Below are positions 17,926 to 26,918 of a stretch of DNA of 64,000 nucleotides, piece by piece. The notes beneath the pieces are model-generated. The model searched no databases, was not told the DNA's origin, and worked only from the letters and a program-made list of their open reading frames with translations. Each line of letters begins with the position of its first letter. The first letter of the stretch is position 1. Both the position numbers and the translations under genes were made by a program. This stretch comes from Shewanella vesiculosa (GTDB taxonomy: Bacteria > Pseudomonadota > Gammaproteobacteria > Enterobacterales > Shewanellaceae), in the NCBI RefSeq assembly GCF_021560015.1, contig NZ_CP073588.1, positions 930,001-994,000 on the forward strand, read 5' to 3'.

Positions 17926-18319
17926 TTTATGGCCTAAGGCCGCTATCGTCGCGGCGCTTCGCTCACACCAGAGCAAAAGGGTAAAGCGCATTCTTATTTA
18001 TAAATCAGCCTTTGCAAACCCTCAGCGTTCCGGCAACATTTTCAAAAATCTACAAGGTCGCGACGGAAGGAGATCCCGCTTTTAATTTCGTTTGAATTCC
18101 GCTTTGGCCCATCTTGTCATAAAGAGTGAAAATGCTAACGATTGTTATGGTGAATGGATTCACGAATGTCATGGTGGCATGTATGCCAAAGAACGACTTG
18201 TAACTCGAAAGCTAGTGGGGATCTGATAGGCAGGATGCCTTGGAATACGTGAAAGGCTATGGTCAGCTCACTGACTCTTTTATAAAGAGTCTTCAATGGC
18301 CTCAAGTTCAGAGTTGAAT
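17926..18319 (-). repeat. Long composite dispersed repeat, copy 1 (inverted relative to the others)
   Basis: Read on the minus strand it begins TTCAACTCTGAACTTGAGGCC and ends with a hairpin block ending AGCGGCCTTAGGCCATAA. It shares ordered blocks with the copies at 22561 and 22915: CATGCCACCA followed by GACATTCGTGAATCC; CGTTAGCATTTT then CACTCTTTATGACAAGATGG; AAAATGTTGCCGGAACG; and GCGAAGCGCCGCGACG. No long open frame covers it. The spacing between blocks differs from copy to copy. Confidence 0.75.
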
Positions 18320-18709
18320 TTACCCATTTGCAGGTACTAACTCATTTTTGGACAGAATTTTTAGAGAAGCTAGTGTTTCAGTTTAATTTTATAAAAGTTT
18401 ACTCTGATTCGATTGAGTTATTAATATCCCCACCCAGTTTCATTTGAATGTCTGCGAAAGCGCTTGATGCTTGGAATGAGCCAAAAACAAGCAAGCAATA
18501 AAATTATGACAGGCATTCAAAAATTAGAACCAATTGGTTACTTGTATGGTGTTGCCATGCTGACGCATGGGGGAGTTCAAAACACAACAATATCGATTAG
18601 CTCACACTGATAGGTTCAGCAATACCGTTTCAGCTCACATTTTTAAATGAGTTTCTTTGCTATGTTTTATTGTAAGCTGAGTCGCAATATGATTATTTAA
18701 GGAGGGAGT
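18320..18709. other. Non-coding region upstream of the orphan binding protein
   Basis: This is 390 bases without a gene; it should hold the promoter of the binding protein gene. A strong SD, AAGGAGGGA, is at 18700-18708. A short palindromic patch GCCATGCTGACGCATGG lies near 18554. Origin unknown; it may be the remains of rearranged mobile DNA. Confidence 0.5.
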
Positions 18710-19720
18710 ATGGGGAGATCACTTGTATTGTTTGTTGCTTTTAGTCTAATACCCATATCTTCTGTATATGGAAAAGAATTAAGACTTGCCGTGGTACCTA
18801 AATTTCATAGTGTTTTTTTTGAGCGAAGCAAAGCTGGCTGTATAGATGCAGCGGCTCAAATAAAAGGCGTGGAATGCATATATCGGGGACCAGATATAAG
18901 TAATGTTAGGATGCAAGATCAGGTAATAAATCAACTTATTGATGAAGGTATAGACGGTATCGCAGTAGCCGTTACACAATCTAAATATCTCGTTAAAAAT
19001 AGCCTTAAGAGAGCTAAAGAAGCAGGTATTCCGGTTATTACCTATGACTCTGATATTGATGTTTCAATCAATGAAGATCCTAATAGTTTACGCCTAGCCT
19101 ATATAGGCACTGACAATTTTGAATTGGGTAAGTCATTAGGTGAAGAGTTAAAAAAACTTCGGCCCAATGGGGGAACGCTAATAATGCAATCTGGGCGACC
19201 AGATTCTCCCAATCTGAATTTAAGATTGATGGGTGTCCGTTCCGCATTATCGGGAAAAAAATACGATGTACCTCCTGGAGAATTGCTTAATAACGATTCG
19301 GGATGGACTGAAGTTAGAGAACCTTTCTTTAATTTTGATCAATTGGATCAATCTATTAATCAAATGGAGTCTGTAATGAAAGGTAAGCCTGTAAAAGCAG
19401 ACTCTTTTATTGCTGTTGGTGGTTGGCCGCAAAATGACCAAGCACTTTATCGTAAAATGATTGCCCCGTACCAGGCAAAAATTAATAACAATAAGGTCAT
19501 CATTGTTATTACTGACACATCCTCTGAACAATTAGCTATGTTGGAAGATAATCTTGTTCATATCAATATTGGTCAAGCCCCATATGAAATGGGAAGACTA
19601 GCCATTTTGACACTGTATAAAATTGTAACAGAACAAAAATATGAGAAAACAATTTACACACCTATCACAGTTTGCACACCAGAGAACGTTGATACATGTA
19701 CCAAGATTACGGGATTGTAA
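18710..19720 (+). CDS. Orphan periplasmic sugar-binding-type protein (Peripla_BP type 1)
   Basis: A signal peptide is visible (residues 1-21, ending VYGKE). The mature protein has the type-1 periplasmic binding fold: KAGCIDAAAQIKG, IDGIAVAVTQSKYLVKNSL, GIPVITYDSDID, YIGTDNFELGKSLGEEL and FIAVGGWPQND. This resembles ribose- and autoinducer-binding proteins. The 336 residues are full length with a strong ribosome-binding site. No permease, ATPase or chemoreceptor gene is adjacent, so it is an orphan. It may feed a transporter or a sensor encoded elsewhere. Base use is more AT-rich than the core genes. Confidence 0.82.
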   Translation: MGRSLVLFVAFSLIPISSVYGKELRLAVVPKFHSVFFERSKAGCIDAAAQIKGVECIYRGPDISNVRMQDQVINQLIDEGIDGIAVAVTQSKYLVKNSLKRAKEAGIPVITYDSDIDVSINEDPNSLRLAYIGTDNFELGKSLGEELKKLRPNGGTLIMQSGRPDSPNLNLRLMGVRSALSGKKYDVPPGELLNNDSGWTEVREPFFNFDQLDQSINQMESVMKGKPVKADSFIAVGGWPQNDQALYRKMIAPYQAKINNNKVIIVITDTSSEQLAMLEDNLVHINIGQAPYEMGRLAILTLYKIVTEQKYEKTIYTPITVCTPENVDTCTKITGL

Positions 19721-20233
19721 TCATATTTAAACAGTCTGGTATAAAAGCTAACGAATAACTATGCCACTACAATTATTTGAACACCTCAGAGGTAATGCCA
19801 AAAAGCTTAGGCAACAAATACAACTAATGCTGGCAGTTACTGGGGCAGTGTTTCCAATCATGCCTGAGATAAAGCGCAGATTAGCGACGCGCTGCAGCCC
19901 CTGTTGTCAGCAACCAATACGGTTTATGGGCATAGTGAAACGACCAACAAACTTACGGCTCACAACCTAAAGCTAGAAATGATAATAAGAATAATGGCTT
20001 AATCAATACTATGAAGGAGTTAATTTAAGATACTGAAATATTGCGTTAAAAAAATTAACAGAAGGGCTAAGGTAGCTTGCTGACTACAAAAAGCTAGCAC
20101 GATAACTATCACATCAAACAGCGCATATTTTCGCGCTGTTATTTACATAATAAAGAGTCACTCTTAGTTGTTCGGGCTTGTTCAACACTTGGTTGCAGGA
20201 CGCGGCTTCGCGCGGTCTATCCTTAGTTAATTG
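19721..20233. other. Region between binding protein and OLD-like gene
   Basis: It holds a 69-codon open frame (19761-19970) with no recognisable domain, probably not a gene. A hairpin AACAGCGC (20117-20124) / GCGCTGTT (20133-20140) is a weak terminator candidate between the convergent genes. A second compact hairpin CGCGGCTTCGCG lies near 20201. Confidence 0.5.
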
Positions 20234-21904
20234 CTATTTAGGTATACCTTTTCTTCTAGGGTTTAAGAACCAAGCTGCAATTGAGTCAATAAACCGCCAA
20301 ACATCATTATATTCAGGTTTTAGATAATTTTCAGACAAGGGATCTTCACCCATTTTTTCAAAAATTTCGACCAGCCAACTAGGTCCATGCCCCGAGGCAG
20401 ATAATCCCATTAACCATGATTCTAACTCACCATTAGGAACAACAAATAAACCATAATCTGCTAGTTTATCAAAAAAGTTTTGCAATGCTTCTTGATCATC
20501 TTCTGAGAGAATTTTAATTCCACCATCTCGTTTCATGTTTTTCCCTGATTCTTCAAACTTTTGCTTCAAAGCTTGTCTTAAAGAAGCTAGCGGCGCTCTT
20601 TCTAACTCTGGTATAGAGCCACTATCAAGGAACCCTGTCCACACTGTTCCACCGTCTTTAAGAACATCTATATCAACTATTCCTGCAACAGGTATTCCTA
20701 ACTCACGCAATGGTTTAATTATTGTTTTAACAGTTTGCTTATTTTGGGCATGAAGGAATAGGCAATTAGGTATTCCTCTCTGATCAGAACTTTTTAAAAG
20801 GCGATCATTGATTTCCTGATAAAATGCACGATCAGCATCTGATTCTGTAACAATAACAAACTCATAAAACAGTCCACTTAAAACGCCAGTTGAACGTAGC
20901 AAAGGATTTCTCATGAGTTTCAAAATATCTTCATTAGGAAGGATTCTAGCAGTAGCTACATCATTCCTATAAGTTAACCGAACAATATTTACGGGTGCAC
21001 CTGATTGAATACATCCCATTACAAAGTTGGGGCTATGAGTTGCTACAAAGAGCCTTTTATCCGTCCCAGACATTATTTGAGAGACTTCCTTTCCTAGCTT
21101 AAAGGAAAGCGATGGATGCAAAAAAGCTTCAGGTTCATCCATTAATAATACCGAAGGATCACCTGCAATCATTTCAGTTACCATACCAGTAAAAGCTTTT
21201 ACACCATCACTAGCTAGAGATATAGGTAGAGCTTTAGCATGAAAATCAACGGCCTCCTGATGAATTCCTCTTTCTTCCATAGTATCTTTAGGAGGAACTT
21301 TTGAAAGGCGAAGGTTCAGTTGACCTAGATTTGTAGGATCTATAACTAAATATTGCCCAAAAGCTTCATGAATTATTCGACTAACTTCTTGTCTTTTATC
21401 ATCATCCCTAAATAGAACTTGAAAACTTGAGTGTGGTGGTTGTTGTAGATCTCCTGCACCCTGCTGATTAACTAGATTAATCCTATTACTGCCATTAAGA
21501 ATTAAGGTGTTGTACGAAAGAAACCATGAACAAGTATGTGATGGGTGCACATTTGGAGTTAGTAAAGCTTGTCTAAACAGTGTTTCTTGTACTTGATGCC
21601 TAGTTTGCCCTTTACCAACTAAAATATAATCAGGGTGAATAGCTTCACCGGGATTAGCTTTAAGAGTTAGTGATTTAATTTTAGCATCAAGAACCGATTC
21701 TTCAATTCCCTCTAAGTCAATATTTTCGATAATTACATTATTGGTGTTCTGATTACCGCTAGTGCAAAACTGTTGAATTTCAGATAATATTTTACTTTTA
21801 CCCGAATTATTTGGGCCTACAAAAACAGTTATGGGCATGGCCTTTAATGTCTGATTGTCTAAACCTTCGGCACGCCCAAATTTTAATTTTATATCCTTTA
21901 ACAT
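20234..21904 (-). CDS. OLD-like ATPase with C-terminal TOPRIM domain, candidate defence nuclease
   Basis: The N-terminal half is an SMC/ABC-type AAA ATPase: Walker A GPNNSGKS (about residue 30), signature-like LASDGVKAFTGM, Walker B VLLMDEPEAFLHP and H-loop FVATHSPNF. After about residue 350 a TOPRIM-like core follows, with VTESDADRAFYQEI (acidic Glu and Asp) and VAGIVDIDVLKDGG. This order is that of the P2 OLD protein and related class-1 OLD nucleases; Gabija GajA has a similar plan, but no GajB-like helicase is adjacent. Several such single or paired genes protect against phages, so a defence role is plausible but inferred. It lies alone between long repeats in an accessory region. The 556 residues appear complete. 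Confidence 0.82.
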   Translation of the reverse strand: MLKDIKLKFGRAEGLDNQTLKAMPITVFVGPNNSGKSKILSEIQQFCTSGNQNTNNVIIENIDLEGIEESVLDAKIKSLTLKANPGEAIHPDYILVGKGQTRHQVQETLFRQALLTPNVHPSHTCSWFLSYNTLILNGSNRINLVNQQGAGDLQQPPHSSFQVLFRDDDKRQEVSRIIHEAFGQYLVIDPTNLGQLNLRLSKVPPKDTMEERGIHQEAVDFHAKALPISLASDGVKAFTGMVTEMIAGDPSVLLMDEPEAFLHPSLSFKLGKEVSQIMSGTDKRLFVATHSPNFVMGCIQSGAPVNIVRLTYRNDVATARILPNEDILKLMRNPLLRSTGVLSGLFYEFVIVTESDADRAFYQEINDRLLKSSDQRGIPNCLFLHAQNKQTVKTIIKPLRELGIPVAGIVDIDVLKDGGTVWTGFLDSGSIPELERAPLASLRQALKQKFEESGKNMKRDGGIKILSEDDQEALQNFFDKLADYGLFVVPNGELESWLMGLSASGHGPSWLVEIFEKMGEDPLSENYLKPEYNDVWRFIDSIAAWFLNPRRKGIPK

Positions 21905-22123
21905 TTAAAGACTCCATAGGGTTGTAGGCAACAAACGAGCCTGTAGAATTACTCGTTTTAAAATTCATTTTGATTAATGAACAAACAATATCTGAGTTTC
22001 TATTTTGACTCAATTATTTAGTGGTGTTTAGATTATTATTTAACATGCTGATGTATTGTTGTTTTTAGAGGGAGTATAAGGCGGGTTTGGTGAGTTATTG
22101 AGGTAAAAAGGGCTTATCCCTTC

Positions 22124-22455
22124 TTAGTGTATCGCGTGTTGCAGCTTTTCTATATTATGAACAAGACAGTACAGTTGCCACTGAGCATTAACTTTGACTT
22201 GGCCGCGTAAGGTCAATTTATTCATCTTTTTGTTGACCGTAATATTGCCAAACACAGGCTCAATACAACCCAGTCGCTTGCTATACTGCCGTAGCCCCAT
22301 TGGGCTGTCTATTTTCACTTTCATCTTGTCGGTGTAACTCAGTTTTTTCCGTGAGTCATCATTTTTAAACACACCTGCCGACCCGTTTTTATCGGCGGTT
22401 TTCGCATACATTGCTGTTGCAACGGGCAGGATTTACAATCTTTTAAATAATAATG
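22124..22455 (-). pseudogene. IS1182-family transposase remnant (C-terminal end)
   Basis: The segment encodes the last part of a DDE transposase: a zinc-type motif CKSCPLQQQCMRKP in one frame, then, after a frameshift, SPMGLRQYSKRLGCIEPVFG and NKLTLRGQVKVNAQWQLYCL in another. This combination is typical of the IS1182 C-terminus. The rest of the gene is missing and no terminal repeats were found, so this is a decayed fragment. Confidence 0.8.
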
Positions 22456-22560
22456 GACTAATAGGATAGAATTTGTAGGACATGTTTGTGATTAACAAGC
22501 AGAGTGCTAGCAAGCTTTGGGGCATAAATGATTTGCATACCTTGCTTGCAATTGGCGTGA

Positions 22561-22858
22561 TTCGACTCTGAACTTGAGGACGTTAAAGAAAATAGTGTGA
22601 AGCTCACATGGATGTGAGCTTAGCTTTCGCGGTACAGGATGTACCATCGGAAGCGTTAGCATTTTCGAATAAGGCCGAAGCTGGTTTCAAATGAAGTTAA
22701 AAGCTTGTTCAATCCCCATGGCGACCTTTTCGCCGCTGTTGTTTTGTAAATAGCGAAAATGTTGCGGGGCGGCTGGGAGTTCCAAGAGGGAATAGCCGTT
22801 GATTTCCTCTTGGTCTGGTGTGGGCGAAGCACCACGACGTTTGTGGCCACAGGCCATA
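22561..22858 (+). repeat. Long composite dispersed repeat, copy 2 (short form)
   Basis: It begins TTCGACTCTGAACTTGAGG and ends GTGGCCACAGGCCATA. It contains the shared blocks AAGCGTTAGCATTTT, TAGCGAAAATGTTGC, CCGTTGATTTCCTCTTGGTC and GGGCGAAGCACCACGACG. It lacks the CATGCCACCACGACATTC block of the longer copies. It lies 56 bases upstream of copy 3 in the same orientation. Confidence 0.8.
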
Positions 22859-22914
22859 TTACAAAATCATTTTAGGGCAAAGATGAGTTAGATTTTTGGC
22901 TTTTAAAGTACACA

Positions 22915-23352
22915 TTCAACTCTGAATTTGAGGCCGTTGAAGACTCTTTATAACAGAATGCGTGAGCCTGACAGGACATCAGGCTAGTTTTCGCTGTACA
23001 GGTCGTTCTTTGCCTTCCATGCCACCACGACATTCGTGAATCCTTTCACATCAGATTCCCATCGCAAGCGTTAGCATTTTACTCTTTATGACAAGATGGG
23101 CCTAAGAAGGTTACAAATCAAAGTTAAAAGCCAAACTTATTTCCGTCGCAATTTTTTCGCAGCTGTTGTTTTTTTAGATAGCTAAAATGTTGCCGGAACG
23201 GCAGGGGCCCATTCTTTTATAAACAGCAAAGAGCGGATTGCTGTTGATCCCCTTTTGGTCGGTGCAGGGTGGAACCTTGCGATCTTAATTCAAACGAAGT
23301 TTGATAACTTGGTATGGGCGAAGCGCCCGACGTTAGTGGCCGCAGGCCATAA
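22915..23352 (+). repeat. Long composite dispersed repeat, copy 3 (long form)
   Basis: This is the most complete copy, 438 bases. It starts TTCAACTCTGAATTTGAGGCC and ends with two adjacent perfect hairpins, GGGCGAAGCGCCC and TGGCCGCAGGCCA, separated by GACGTTAG. It contains the 20-base block CTCTTTATGACAAGATGGGC that is also present, inverted, in copy 1. No convincing reading frame crosses it. It ends about 250 bases upstream of selO. Confidence 0.85.
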
Positions 23353-23608
23353 GTCAGAATAGATACCCATGACAAGCTATCGATTTTACAGATTCAGCAA
23401 GCTAAGCTTTCCATTATTATAAGCAGAAGTTACCATGGATGCGGGTTGTTTCCGTTTCTCTCAGGCTCTTTCAAATTACCCTGCGCAGGCATTCGACATT
23501 AAAGGATGAAATGATTCGACTCCAGACATCGAACACATTGAACAATCATCGATACGACATATCACGCAGCGGGGAATAGCCCTTCTACTTAATCAATAAG
23601 GTATCCCT

Positions 23609-25374
23609 ATGACTAAGCAACTGTCCCAGCATACATCCGCAACTGTCGAGACAGTTGACGATCTTGCTAAGTTGGCCAATTACTCTTTGATGGACACGCT
23701 TAATAGTGATCCTAACGCAACAACAAATGGCGACGACCATAGAGCACGACAAGTGTTTTCGGGGCACTATGTCCCTGTTAAGCCGACGCCTATTGAAAAC
23801 CCTGAGTACGTAGCACACAGCCAACGCTTTTTTAGTGAGTTGGGTTTTGCAGACAGCATGGCGCAGTCTGCCGATTTTATTAGCTTGTTCTCTGGCGATA
23901 TTTCGCAGGTTCCAGAGCCGATGAGCAAGGTCGGTTGGGCGTGTGGCTATGCACTGTCAATCTTCGGCACCGAATACATCCAGCAATGTCCGTTCAGAAC
24001 GGGCAATGGCTACGGCGATGGTCGTGCGGTTTCGGTGCTTGAGGCTTTCATCAAAGGCAAACGTTGGGAAATGCAGCTTAAAGGGGGAGGCCGCACGCCA
24101 TATTGTCGCGGCGCTGATGGTCGTGCTGTGTTGCGATCCAGTGTGCGGGAGTTCCTCGCACAGGAACACATGCACGCGCTTGGTGTGCCAACGTCACGTT
24201 CGCTAAGTTTGTATGTGTCTAAAACTGAAACAGTCCAGCGACCGTGGTATTCCGAGGGCTCTAACTCACAAGATCCTGACCAAATGATCACCGAGGCTGT
24301 GGCTATCTCAACTCGTGTGGCACCCTCGTTCATTCGGGTCGGCCAGCTTGAGCTATTTGGTCGCCGCGCTCGCAAGCAAGAACACCCACAAGCGATGGCA
24401 GAGCTTGAACAACTGATGCTGCATTTAGTTGATCGAGAATACGCTGATGTTATCGACCCGCAACTCACCAATGCCGAAAAGGTATTGGTGCTGGCGGGCG
24501 AGTTCCGAAGTCGGCTAACTTCACTGGTGTCGAACTGGATCCGTGTCGGCTACTGTCAGGGCAACTTCAACAGCGATAACTGTGCCGCAGGTGGCTTTAC
24601 ACTGGATTATGGTCCATTCGGATTTTGTGATGTGTTTAACCCGCAATATCAGCCTTGGACAGGTGGCGGACAGCACTTTGCATTTCTGAATCAAGGTGTC
24701 GCAGCGGAACGCAATTTCTTGATGTTTTGCACAGCATTAAGCCCATTACTGGCGTCTGAGCCAGATTATGTCGACCAGCTGCAACAGCTGGTCAATGGTT
24801 TTTCGGCCGAGATGCAAGCAAAAATGGAGCAGATGTGGGCCGCCAAACTTGGGCTTGGCACTTTTAACGCGGCGCTATTTGATGAACTTGAAACGCTCAT
24901 GCTGCAAACCCCTGTGGATTACACTCTGTTTTTCCGCGAGCTTTCGGCGTTACCGGATGATATTGGCTCACTGAAAAAAAAAGTTTCTACCGAGACTTAG
25001 CACAAGCCCCCGCAGGACTTGAGCAGCGCTGGTCAGCTTGGTTGACACAATGGCAATTTCTGCTCGACAGTACTGTGGTCGACAGCTCTGAGGTTGGCAG
25101 TACAGGTGACACAAATACGCAGGCGCGCAGTCGTGATGAGATTTCTGCACAGATGAAGGCTGTTAACCCTAAATATACCTTGCGCGAGTGGTTGCTAGTG
25201 CCTGCTTATCAGCAAGCCAGCGTCGGTAATTATGCACTGGTTAGAGAATTGCAGGCTGTTATGACCCAGCCTTACGCAGAGCAGTCCCAGCAAGTTGAGG
25301 ACAAATACTATCGAACCAAGGCATCTGAATTCTTTGGTGTTGGTGGGTGCTCGCATTTGAGCTGTTCATCGTGA
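23609..25374 (+). pseudogene. selO: SelO (YdiU) protein adenylyltransferase with a frameshift at an A9 run
   Basis: SelO is a pseudokinase-fold enzyme that transfers AMP to protein Ser, Thr or Tyr residues. The kinase-like core is clear: [10 protein letters not shown] near the N-terminus, [22 protein letters not shown] split over glycine-rich and lysine regions ([11 protein letters not shown]), [12 protein letters not shown], and [24 protein letters not shown], which carries the metal-binding Asn/Asp pair. The frame breaks at nine A residues (24974-24982), after which a stop follows; the -1 frame continues ([17 protein letters not shown]) to 25374 and ends in the family's conserved SCSS terminus. 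Possible causes are sequencing error, a real mutation, or slippage on the A run. Joined length is about 588 residues. Its GC content is higher than that of the flanking accessory DNA. Confidence 0.9.
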
Positions 25375-25456
25375 TTTTTTTAGGCTATTGTCACCGCCTG
25401 TCTAAATGATTCTATTTACATAGGCTGGCTGGCAATGATTTGAGCAGTAACAGGGT

Positions 25457-25548
25457 TTGTTGTTGGTCCCATTTTCGGTCGTGCTCGGCAGTTGGCTATT
25501 TCTGTCTGGCAAAATCAAGCGTCACTAGGTTAGTGGCCACAGGTTATA
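25457..25548 (+). repeat. Truncated copy 4 of the long composite repeat, downstream of selO
   Basis: The stretch TTGTTGTTGGTCCCATTTTC and the end AGTGGCCACAGGTTATAA match the last blocks of copy 3 (TTGCTGTTGATCCCC and AGTGGCCGCAGGCCATAA). The hairpins are eroded. It has the same orientation as copies 2 and 3, so selO lies between two copies. Confidence 0.55.
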
Positions 25549-25550
25549 AA

Positions 25551-25578
25551 AAAAAGGGCCTCTATCAATAGAGGCCCT
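25551..25578 (-). terminator. Strong terminator reading on the minus strand
   Basis: A perfect 11-bp stem, AGGGCCTCTAT (25555-25565) / ATAGAGGCCCT (25568-25578), is preceded by a long A run on the plus strand, which is a U tract on the minus strand. On the plus strand no T run follows. It would stop transcripts arriving from the right, where no minus-strand gene is now present. Confidence 0.75.
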
Positions 25579-26163
25579 ACAATCTTAATAAGATTAAAAG
25601 TGATACCTTTACCCAGTATTTATCCCCATTCCCATAGCAAATAAACACTGAGTAAAGTTACATATGCATTGTGTAGACATTTGATTGAAACCTCAAAGTA
25701 TGCAATCAAACAATGCTAACGTGTTGTATCAAAAGTGGATTAACGTCATGAGTTAATGGATCATTCTTAACAGGGGATCTCATTGACGTCATTCAGTAAA
25801 TTCAGTGTGCTTAATCGCTGCGATTGTGGCAATCAATAAAGTCCAAACTGCGACACATTGTCGCAGGCATTGTCTATTAATCCTCCTATGCATAGGTATT
25901 AGCCTGGTGTATGCAATGAAATGTAAGATATTTATCATCACGATTTAATCCTTCAGTATCGAAACAATGCCTCTGAGAATCATCAAAATAATCTTGCTAT
26001 CAAAAATGGAAAAGTCTGCGGCGATATTTACTAAATAAGCACTACATATTGTAAGGATATTGGCATACATTGGTTGCACGATTATGAGTCGTTAGTCATG
26101 ACATTGAATCAATAAGTGTTGATTGAGTGCCATGTTTAATAACGCTTTGGGGATACATCGCTT
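25579..26163. other. Intergenic region upstream of lldE
   Basis: This is 585 bases without a recognisable gene. In S. oneidensis-type loci an lldP permease and a D-lactate dehydrogenase gene sit next to lldEFG; neither is here and no remnants were recognised. A palindrome GCGACACATTGTCGC lies near 25851. The lldE promoter must be in this stretch. Confidence 0.6.
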
Positions 26164-26910
26164 ATGAAAATAGCATTATTTATACCTTGTTTAGTCAACC
26201 AAATGATGCCAGAAGTGGCTATCGCAACCCTGACATTATTAGAAAAATTGGGTCATGAGGTTTTTTTCCCTGCAGGACAAACCTGTTGTGGACAGCCAAT
26301 GACAAACTCAGGTTGTTTTGACGAAGCTAAAAATACTACCCTTAAATTACTCAATGCCTTCAAAGGGGTTGAGTGCGACGCCATTGTTTGTCCTGCAGCC
26401 AGTTGCTTAGTCGCTGCGAAAGAAAACTTCCATGAGTTTGATGGCAGCAAAGAAGCTCAAGATGTGATTAATAAGCTTTATGAGTTGACCGAATTTCTAC
26501 ATGACGTTGCTCCGATTAAATCCTTTAAACGCCCTGTGGCAGCTAAAATAAGTCTGCAAATGAGCTGTCATGGTATTCGCATGCTTAATTTAGCTACGCC
26601 CACGGAAGAAATGGGCAAACAACGCTTTAACAAAGTAGAAGCGGTACTGGGCAACATTGCCGGGCTTGAAATTGTCTACCCAGCACGTATTGATGAGTGT
26701 TGCGGCTTTGGTGGTACGTTTGCGGTTGATGAAGGTGCTGTGTCAGCCAAAATGGGCAAAGATAAAGCTCAAGCGCACGCTGCAACCGGTGCTAAATATG
26801 CAGTAGGGTTTGATCCCTCATGTTTATTGCATTTAGATGGCATGATCCGCCGCCAACAATTACCGATAGAAACCCGTCACATTGCCCAAATCATTAATGA
26901 CGCACTTTAG
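26164..26910 (+). CDS. lldE: L-lactate utilisation protein LldE/LutA (cysteine-rich CCG-domain)
   Basis: This is one of three subunits of the iron-sulfur L-lactate dehydrogenase LldEFG (LutABC), which oxidises lactate to pyruvate. Two CCG-type cysteine motifs are seen: CCGQPMTNSGC (about residues 40-50) and CCGFGGTF (about residues 180-187), plus SCHGIR. These bind a cluster similar to the one in heterodisulfide reductase and GlpC/GlcF. It is 8 bases upstream of lldF in an evident operon. Length 248, normal. Confidence 0.93.
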   Translation: MKIALFIPCLVNQMMPEVAIATLTLLEKLGHEVFFPAGQTCCGQPMTNSGCFDEAKNTTLKLLNAFKGVECDAIVCPAASCLVAAKENFHEFDGSKEAQDVINKLYELTEFLHDVAPIKSFKRPVAAKISLQMSCHGIRMLNLATPTEEMGKQRFNKVEAVLGNIAGLEIVYPARIDECCGFGGTFAVDEGAVSAKMGKDKAQAHAATGAKYAVGFDPSCLLHLDGMIRRQQLPIETRHIAQIINDAL

Positions 26911-26918
26911 GAGCCACT

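Noticed and set aside
19761..19970. Open frame of 69 codons between the binding protein and the OLD-like gene
   Set aside because: No recognisable domain, no clear ribosome-binding site, and sequence composition like a decayed stretch; not called.
22656..22850. Open frame of 64 codons on the minus strand in composite repeat copy 2
   Set aside because: The frame is not kept in the other copies of the repeat, so it is a chance frame.
17926..23352. Integron cassette array with attC sites, because the repeats end in hairpins and flank single genes
   Set aside because: The conserved core GTTRRRY/RYYYAAC pairs are not found at matching positions, the repeats are several hundred bases long, one copy is inverted, and no integrase is present.
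25579..26163. Remnants of lldP or dld upstream of lldE
   Set aside because: Reading the frames on both strands near the terminator and the lldE start gave no similarity I could recognise.
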